The notes beneath the pieces were generated by a model. The model searched no databases. It was given only the letters and a program-made list of their open reading frames with translations, and was not told the origin of the DNA. From G038396625 sp038396625 (GTDB lineage: Bacteria; Bacillota; Clostridia; Peptostreptococcales; Thermotaleaceae): a stretch of DNA of 64,000 nucleotides. Shown piece after piece: positions 59,492 to 64,000 of this stretch; the first letter of the stretch is position 1; the number at the start of each line of letters is the position of its first letter. A program made the translations under genes and the position numbers. The stretch covers positions 2,232,001 to 2,296,000 of the forward strand of contig CP121688.1 in assembly GCA_038396625.1 (NCBI GenBank), in the 5' to 3' direction.

Positions 59492-59510
59492 TCATCTAAA
59501 CTATGAAAAC

Positions 59511-59546
59511 AGAAAGGAATCGGTTTAAGATTCCTTTCTATTTTTT
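59511..59546 (+). terminator. Terminator of the YeeE-TusA-YeeE-TrxB operon
   Basis: AGAAAGGAATC and GATTCCTTTCT (11-bp stem) then ATTTTTTATC. Confidence 0.88.
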
Positions 59547-59613
59547 ATCATCAAATGAAACTTTATTCAACATAAATATTAGCATTATTCATCATAAGAG
59601 TAAGTTTTCAAAG

Positions 59614-60678
59614 CTATCGGAGCCATTCTGGCTTTTCTTTAATATATGGTCGAATGCCGTATTTGGCATCATGATTCTTCAAAATTTGCTCTCTTGTAGA
59701 AGAACAGTTTCTTATTTTATCTATCATTTCTTTAGGAATTGTATCACTAAAAGGACAATTTGCTAGACAAATCCCACAATCAGTCCCTAGTGCACGCCAC
59801 CTCATATAACAAGTTTCTGAGTTGATTTTCCATCTTTTTATTCCATCTATATCTTGCATATCACCAGAAGGGATTGCTTTTCCTGGACAAGTTCTTACAC
59901 ATTTTTCACACTCATGACAAAATTCTACAACGCCAAAATCTTCTCTTTTGTCACATAGCAGCGGCAAATCCGTGGTAACCACACCCAATCGCACTCTAGG
60001 CCCAAATTCTTTTGTAATCAATATACCATTTCTTCCTATCTCCCCTAAACCAGCATCTCGTGCTACCAGGGGAGCAACAACCAAATAATTGCCATCCATA
60101 TGATTTCTAGCTTCATAACCTAGCTCTCGAATATAGTAAGATATGATCATTCCAATGATTGCCGTCTCCACATACCCCTTTACAACTGCTATACCTTCAG
60201 ATATTTGAGGTGCTCTAAAAATCATTTCTTTGTCCATTTCAACAGCAAAGACAATACCATACTTATGAAACCGATCGATTTTTTGTCCATAGGTTTCTGC
60301 TTCTCTACCGCGATGAGTATAATAGTAATACGGTTCCATCTTCGTAATCCCTACCATTTTCGCATGATAATACTTGGCTAACCCTTTTACTTTCTCCGTC
60401 ATTACCTGAGGATTTATCTCTCCTACTTTTTGGGGACCTTTATCCCCCTCTGCCAACTGTTTGATATCTCCTAGGAAACGAAAAGCCGCATCAATTATCG
60501 GAGAATTAACGGGGTCAAAAGTAGCAGTCCCTTCTCCTCCCATCTTCGGCATATTACGTAGTAGGTCATCCATCTCTTCTTTGTCTGGATTTCTTTTATA
60601 ATAATCCTCATACACGGGTGTTCCTTTTTCATAATTCATTCGTGAAAACATAACGTCTCTTTCGTCAATTCTTTTCAT
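59614..60678 (-). CDS. Soluble reductive-dehalogenase/QueG-like iron-sulfur protein
   Basis: A 354-residue protein with two [4Fe-4S] motifs in RdhA/QueG order: CHECEKCVRTCP (about residues 250-261) and a C plus CGICLANCP set (about 290-312). Upstream residues (AIIGMIISYYIRELGYEARNH, DAGLGEIGRNGILITKEFGPRVRL) fit the vitamin B12-binding reductive dehalogenase-like core. There is no twin-arginine signal, and no anchor gene (rdhB) is adjacent, so it is probably a cytoplasmic relative rather than a respiratory dehalogenase. Confidence 0.82.
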   Translation of the reverse strand: MKRIDERDVMFSRMNYEKGTPVYEDYYKRNPDKEEMDDLLRNMPKMGGEGTATFDPVNSPIIDAAFRFLGDIKQLAEGDKGPQKVGEINPQVMTEKVKGLAKYYHAKMVGITKMEPYYYYTHRGREAETYGQKIDRFHKYGIVFAVEMDKEMIFRAPQISEGIAVVKGYVETAIIGMIISYYIRELGYEARNHMDGNYLVVAPLVARDAGLGEIGRNGILITKEFGPRVRLGVVTTDLPLLCDKREDFGVVEFCHECEKCVRTCPGKAIPSGDMQDIDGIKRWKINSETCYMRWRALGTDCGICLANCPFSDTIPKEMIDKIRNCSSTREQILKNHDAKYGIRPYIKEKPEWLR

Positions 60679-60756
60679 ACAAAGACTCTCTCCTTCTTCA
60701 GTATTTTCCCACCTTATGAAAATATCGTTCTAAACATTTATATTTCTTAGAAAATC

Positions 60757-60784
60757 TTAACAATTCTTAAATTTAGGTTATAAT
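60757..60784 (+). promoter_or_regulatory. Promoter of the MDH-like/FMN-reductase-like operon
   Basis: TTAACA (60757-60762), 16-base spacer, TATAAT (60779-60784), about 70 bases before the ATG. Confidence 0.7.
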
Positions 60785-60859
60785 ATAAACAAAGCGAAAA
60801 CTTTATATCATTATATCAGAATCAATACATAACATTCCATCATCTTAAGGAGGTCTCTT

Positions 60860-62104
60860 ATGTTTTTTTATTCATACAAAAATAAAATACTAATATCCAA
60901 TCAGCAATCTGTGCATTTTAAAAAAGTTTCTGAAGATCATGTGAAAAATTCTCCAGAAGCCCTCTATCTTTTACATTCATTAAATCCCAAAAAATCACGC
61001 AGAAGATTTTCTGTAACCGATCCTTCCTTGGCATTTTTGCAAGAAGAAGGCATCCATCTCCTACAACAACCCATAGAAACAGAGTATGAATTGCCCCAAT
61101 GGTTAACTTCTAAAATCATGGAAGGGAAAGTTACAGCAATTAATACTGCCTATCCTAACTGGCAAAATGCCCTCGATTATATTCATCCTCAAAAATGGAG
61201 AATCCATGTAGTTGGTCTTGGAGATGTAGGTGGCATACTGGTAACAGGTCTTCGTTTGTTAGGTGGAGATGCCATCTCACAAATTGGTATTTATAATAAA
61301 GATAAAAATAGTCTCAAACGATGGGAGTTTGAAACCAATCAAATATTGCCAGCTTTTCATACACAAACTTATCCAGACGTAAACAGTATCACTGAAGATG
61401 AGATTTTTGACTGTGATTTATTCATTTTCTCTGCTTCTGTGGGTGTTCCGCCTATAGGACAGGAGAATAAAGACGTTCGAATGATCCAGTTTGAAGGAAA
61501 TGCTCGTATTCTTCGTCATTATGCAAAATTGGCACGAGAAAAAAACTTTCAAGGTATCTTTGCAGTTGTTTCAGACCCTGTTGATTTGCTCTGTAAAGAA
61601 GCATTCTTACAAAGCAACACAAATCATGAAGGTGAGATGGATTTTCAAGGCCTTTCTGCCGATCAAATCAGAGGATACGGTTTGGGTGTCATGCATGCCC
61701 GTGCTGCCTATTATGCCAAGAAAGATGCTAGAACGCACCATTATTTAACAGAAGGAAGAGCCTTTGGTCCTCATGGCGAGGGACTTATCATCGCTGATAG
61801 CATTAAAAATTATAATGATGAATTATCTACATATCTTACTGAAAAAACTAAAAAAGCAAATTTAGATGTTCGCGCTACAGGATTTAAACCCTATATTGCC
61901 CCTGCTTTATCTTCTGGTACTTTGTCTATCATGGCTACAATAACTAGTTCATGGCATTATAGTACAACTTTTATGGGTGGCGTGTTTATGGGTTCAAAAA
62001 ATAGATTTACCCCAACAGGAACAGAAATTGAACGGCTTATTCTTCCTGATCTTTTATTTGATAGAATTAAAAATACTTTTGAAAGGCTGGAAAGTATATT
62101 ATGA
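60860..62104 (+). CDS. Lactate/malate dehydrogenase-like protein with N-terminal extension
   Basis: A 414-residue protein about 100 residues longer than ordinary malate or lactate dehydrogenases. The first 110 residues are not recognisable; then comes the Rossmann start HVVGLGDVGGILVTGL, a VVSDPVDLLCKEAF segment (like the SNPVD motif), RAFGPHGEGLIIAD near the catalytic His, and a C-terminal domain with ISSGTLSIMA. The substrate is unknown. AAGGAGG precedes the ATG and its stop overlaps the next gene by 4 bases (ATGA). Confidence 0.8.
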   Translation: MFFYSYKNKILISNQQSVHFKKVSEDHVKNSPEALYLLHSLNPKKSRRRFSVTDPSLAFLQEEGIHLLQQPIETEYELPQWLTSKIMEGKVTAINTAYPNWQNALDYIHPQKWRIHVVGLGDVGGILVTGLRLLGGDAISQIGIYNKDKNSLKRWEFETNQILPAFHTQTYPDVNSITEDEIFDCDLFIFSASVGVPPIGQENKDVRMIQFEGNARILRHYAKLAREKNFQGIFAVVSDPVDLLCKEAFLQSNTNHEGEMDFQGLSADQIRGYGLGVMHARAAYYAKKDARTHHYLTEGRAFGPHGEGLIIADSIKNYNDELSTYLTEKTKKANLDVRATGFKPYIAPALSSGTLSIMATITSSWHYSTTFMGGVFMGSKNRFTPTGTEIERLILPDLLFDRIKNTFERLESIL

Positions 62105-63150
62105 CAAACCTTTATGTGATTATTCCCGGGGAAATATCTGATAATTTATCAAAGATGGTTCAAGCAGCAACTTCTGAAATTCCTACAATCACGATTACTT
62201 CATCTACTACTCTACCTGACTTAAAAAACAAAAAAATACTCTTTGCCCTAGAATTAAATTCTATGGGGTATGATATACCTATGCTCCAAGTATTTTCTCA
62301 ACTATATGCCAGAGGTAAAGATGCACTCTTAGGATCATCTGCTGGAATCTTTATTCATAGCAAAAGTGAACTGTATACCAAAAGCACAGCTAAAAATATA
62401 ATCTTCTTAGCCAACCAATTAGGCTGTAGTTTTATAGGACACCCAATCGTTGAAGCAACAAAAAATCTAAACAACTTTCGTACATGGCAAAAAAGATATC
62501 CTTTGCCCTTAGAAGAAATCTGCTATCGACTTTGTAAAAAGCTTGTTAAAAGGCTTATAGATGACAATCCTAAATTAATCCAAAATCCTAAAATTTTAGC
62601 TTTACATTCTAGCTCCCGAAAAACATCTAATACACTTATGCTATGGGATATGGTCAAAGATCATCTACGCATCAAAGAAATAGAGGAACTACATGTGGAA
62701 AATGGTACCGTTCTTGATTGTGCTGGTTGTTCTTTTACAGCATGCACCCATTTTAGTGAGCAAAACAGTTGCTTTTACGGGGGTATTATGGTAAAGGAAA
62801 TTCTGCCTACCATTGAAAAAGCCAATGCCATCATATGGTTATGTCCCAACTATAACGATTCCATATCTGCAAATCTTATGGCTGTTATCAATCGATTAAC
62901 TTCTTTATATCGAAAGATTTCCCTCTATGATAAAACACTATTTTCCATCGTTGTTTCAGGAAATTCGGGCAGTGATTCTGTAGCAAAACAACTCATTGAT
63001 GCCTTAAATATTAATAAAGGCTTTCGATTGCCTCCTTATTTTACACTAATGGCTACAGCTAATGACCCTAAGACTGTAAAAAATATTCCTATGATTGAAG
63101 AAGCGGCAAAGCAATTTGCTACCAATTTGATGCAAGAAATGAAGTCATAA
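62101..63150 (+). CDS. NADPH-dependent FMN reductase-like flavoprotein with unknown N-terminal domain
   Basis: A 349-residue protein. About residues 1-160 have no recognisable family; about 160-349 are a flavodoxin-fold FMN reductase: ILALHSSSRKTSNT (phosphate loop), DCAGCSFTAC with further Cys (FSEQNSC), WLCPNYNDSISANLMAVINR and VVSGNSGSDS. The C-x2-C-x4-C-x8-C spacing resembles iron-sulfur flavoproteins but is not the standard one. Translationally coupled to the MDH-like gene, so the two probably act together. Confidence 0.82.
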   Translation: MTNLYVIIPGEISDNLSKMVQAATSEIPTITITSSTTLPDLKNKKILFALELNSMGYDIPMLQVFSQLYARGKDALLGSSAGIFIHSKSELYTKSTAKNIIFLANQLGCSFIGHPIVEATKNLNNFRTWQKRYPLPLEEICYRLCKKLVKRLIDDNPKLIQNPKILALHSSSRKTSNTLMLWDMVKDHLRIKEIEELHVENGTVLDCAGCSFTACTHFSEQNSCFYGGIMVKEILPTIEKANAIIWLCPNYNDSISANLMAVINRLTSLYRKISLYDKTLFSIVVSGNSGSDSVAKQLIDALNINKGFRLPPYFTLMATANDPKTVKNIPMIEEAAKQFATNLMQEMKS

Positions 63151-63180
63151 TATTTTTTACAGTCTTCATCTGTAACATAT

Positions 63181-63222
63181 AAAACTGCCTAGAATTCATT
63201 GATTTTTCTAGGCAGTTTTTAT
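63181..63222. terminator. Shared terminator of FMN-reductase-like and peptidase genes
   Basis: AAAACTGCCTAGAA (63181-63194) pairs with TTCTAGGCAGTTTT (63206-63219), T-runs on both ends; the convergent gene ends at 63238. Confidence 0.88.
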
Positions 63223-63237
63223 ACACGATTTGTTTTT

Positions 63238-64000
63238 TTACGCGTCATGTAAGTCTTTATAACACTTATAGTCCCCAAGAGGGGTTGCTTTCTTTATTGC
63301 TCTGATTACCGCTTCTTCCATCACTCTTGTAGCAAGAAGTCCCACCACATTCATATCTGCTTCAACATTACCTGTGCTTAGAGTAAAAATAGTATCTCCA
63401 TCCACCATAGAATGGGCAGGTCTCATTGTTCTTCCATAACCATTGTGAGCCATAGAAGCGATTTTAGTAGCTTGTGACTTCGTTAATTTCGCATTTGTAG
63501 CAATAATACCTATCGTCGTGTTACCGCTAAACAAATTCTTTTTGTTATTGTATTGCTGGATCATCTTCTCTTCTGTATTTGCAAAGGTTGTTTTGTCTTC
63601 ATTTAATGCTCCAGCCAGAATATTTCCAGTTTTGGGGTCAATTACATCGCCCAGGCAGTTGACTGCCACTAAGGCTCCTACCTTAAGTTCTCCAACTTGT
63701 AAGCAATATGCACCCAAGCCGCCTTTCATTGAAAATTCAGGCCCTAAAAACTTCCCTACTGTCGCTCCTGTACCTGCTCCTATAGTGCCTTCTGGACAAT
63801 CTTTATTTGTCGCATTTTCACTTGCTTTATATCCCATTGCTTTATCTGGTCTTATGTTGGGACTTCCTGTAGTAAGATCAAATAATACTGCTCCTGAAAC
63901 GATAGGCACCTTCGCTACTCCTACATCAAATCCAATGCCTTTTTCTTCTAGATATTCCATAACGCCTGTTGCTGCGTCTAATCCAAAGGCACTACCTCCA
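63238..64000 (-). CDS. P1-family peptidase (DmpA/L-aminopeptidase-like), truncated at window edge
   Basis: The frame runs off the right edge; 254 residues are visible. It opens with GGSAFGLDAATGVMEYLEEKG, as in DmpA-type peptidases, and the autoprocessing and nucleophile region reads SGNTTIGIIATNA, with Thr as likely nucleophile. GGLGAYCLQVGELKVGALVAVN is also typical. These enzymes cleave themselves and then remove small N-terminal residues or beta-amino acids. The N-terminus lies outside the window. Confidence 0.88.
   Translation of the reverse strand, partial: GGSAFGLDAATGVMEYLEEKGIGFDVGVAKVPIVSGAVLFDLTTGSPNIRPDKAMGYKASENATNKDCPEGTIGAGTGATVGKFLGPEFSMKGGLGAYCLQVGELKVGALVAVNCLGDVIDPKTGNILAGALNEDKTTFANTEEKMIQQYNNKKNLFSGNTTIGIIATNAKLTKSQATKIASMAHNGYGRTMRPAHSMVDGDTIFTLSTGNVEADMNVVGLLATRVMEEAVIRAIKKATPLGDYKCYKDLHDA

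Overview
The window looks like part of a low-GC, anaerobic, probably spore-forming Firmicute (Clostridia/Peptostreptococcales-type, roughly the Alkaliphilus/Crassaminicella neighbourhood; this placement is inference). Support comes from AT-rich intergenic DNA, strong AGGAGG ribosome sites, the start of an Rnf operon (rnfC), a multidomain [FeFe] hydrogenase, a tungsten-type aldehyde ferredoxin oxidoreductase, a SpoVB-like flippase, a firmicute-type his operon with HisZ, and an apparent selenoprotein. No rRNA, tRNA, CRISPR array or intact mobile element was seen.

Layout. 1-10.6 kb: rnfC 5' end, YgiQ radical SAM protein, UPF0180 (YkuS-like) proteins, a LacI-type regulator, an M23 peptidase/bactofilin pair, a lipid kinase, and a MocR regulator beside an alanine-dehydrogenase-like gene that lacks the catalytic His. 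10.7-18.6 kb: a 63-codon DUF1858 gene with an in-frame UGA (apparent selenocysteine) and the operon hisZGCBHAF-IE, which lacks hisD, with histidinol phosphatase hisJ divergent. 18.6-34.7 kb: mostly housekeeping genes (zinc ribbon, 2H phosphoesterase, chemoreceptor, tandem UPF0180, SpoVB-like, PolX, HydA, 6S RNA, FtsH paralogue, nucleoid-associated protein, threonine dehydrogenase, MgtC).

34.9-45.9 kb is an accessory aldehyde/alcohol block: CoA-acylating aldehyde dehydrogenase, two iron alcohol dehydrogenases, AOR with a MoaD-like protein, an unassigned membrane protein and a sigma-54 enhancer-binding regulator. A 16/16-position -24/-12 promoter lies upstream of one alcohol dehydrogenase. Two decayed transposase genes lie inside and at the edge of this block.

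45.9-59.5 kb is rich in sulfur-transfer genes: two double-rhodanese lipoproteins, two TusA-like proteins, two half-size YeeE/YedE membrane proteins and a thioredoxin-reductase/thioredoxin-like fusion, with a LysR regulator. Interleaved is a surface-sugar cluster (ArnT/PMT-like transferase, WecE-like aminotransferase, GT2, ATP-grasp, rfbB remnant) and an ABC permease/binding-protein pair with no ATPase gene. 59.6-64 kb: a soluble reductive-dehalogenase/QueG-like iron-sulfur protein, a translationally coupled malate-dehydrogenase-like/FMN-reductase-like pair, and a truncated P1-family peptidase.

The most notable items are the DUF1858 selenoprotein, the split YeeE-TusA-YeeE-TrxB operon, and the sigma-54-controlled aldehyde block.
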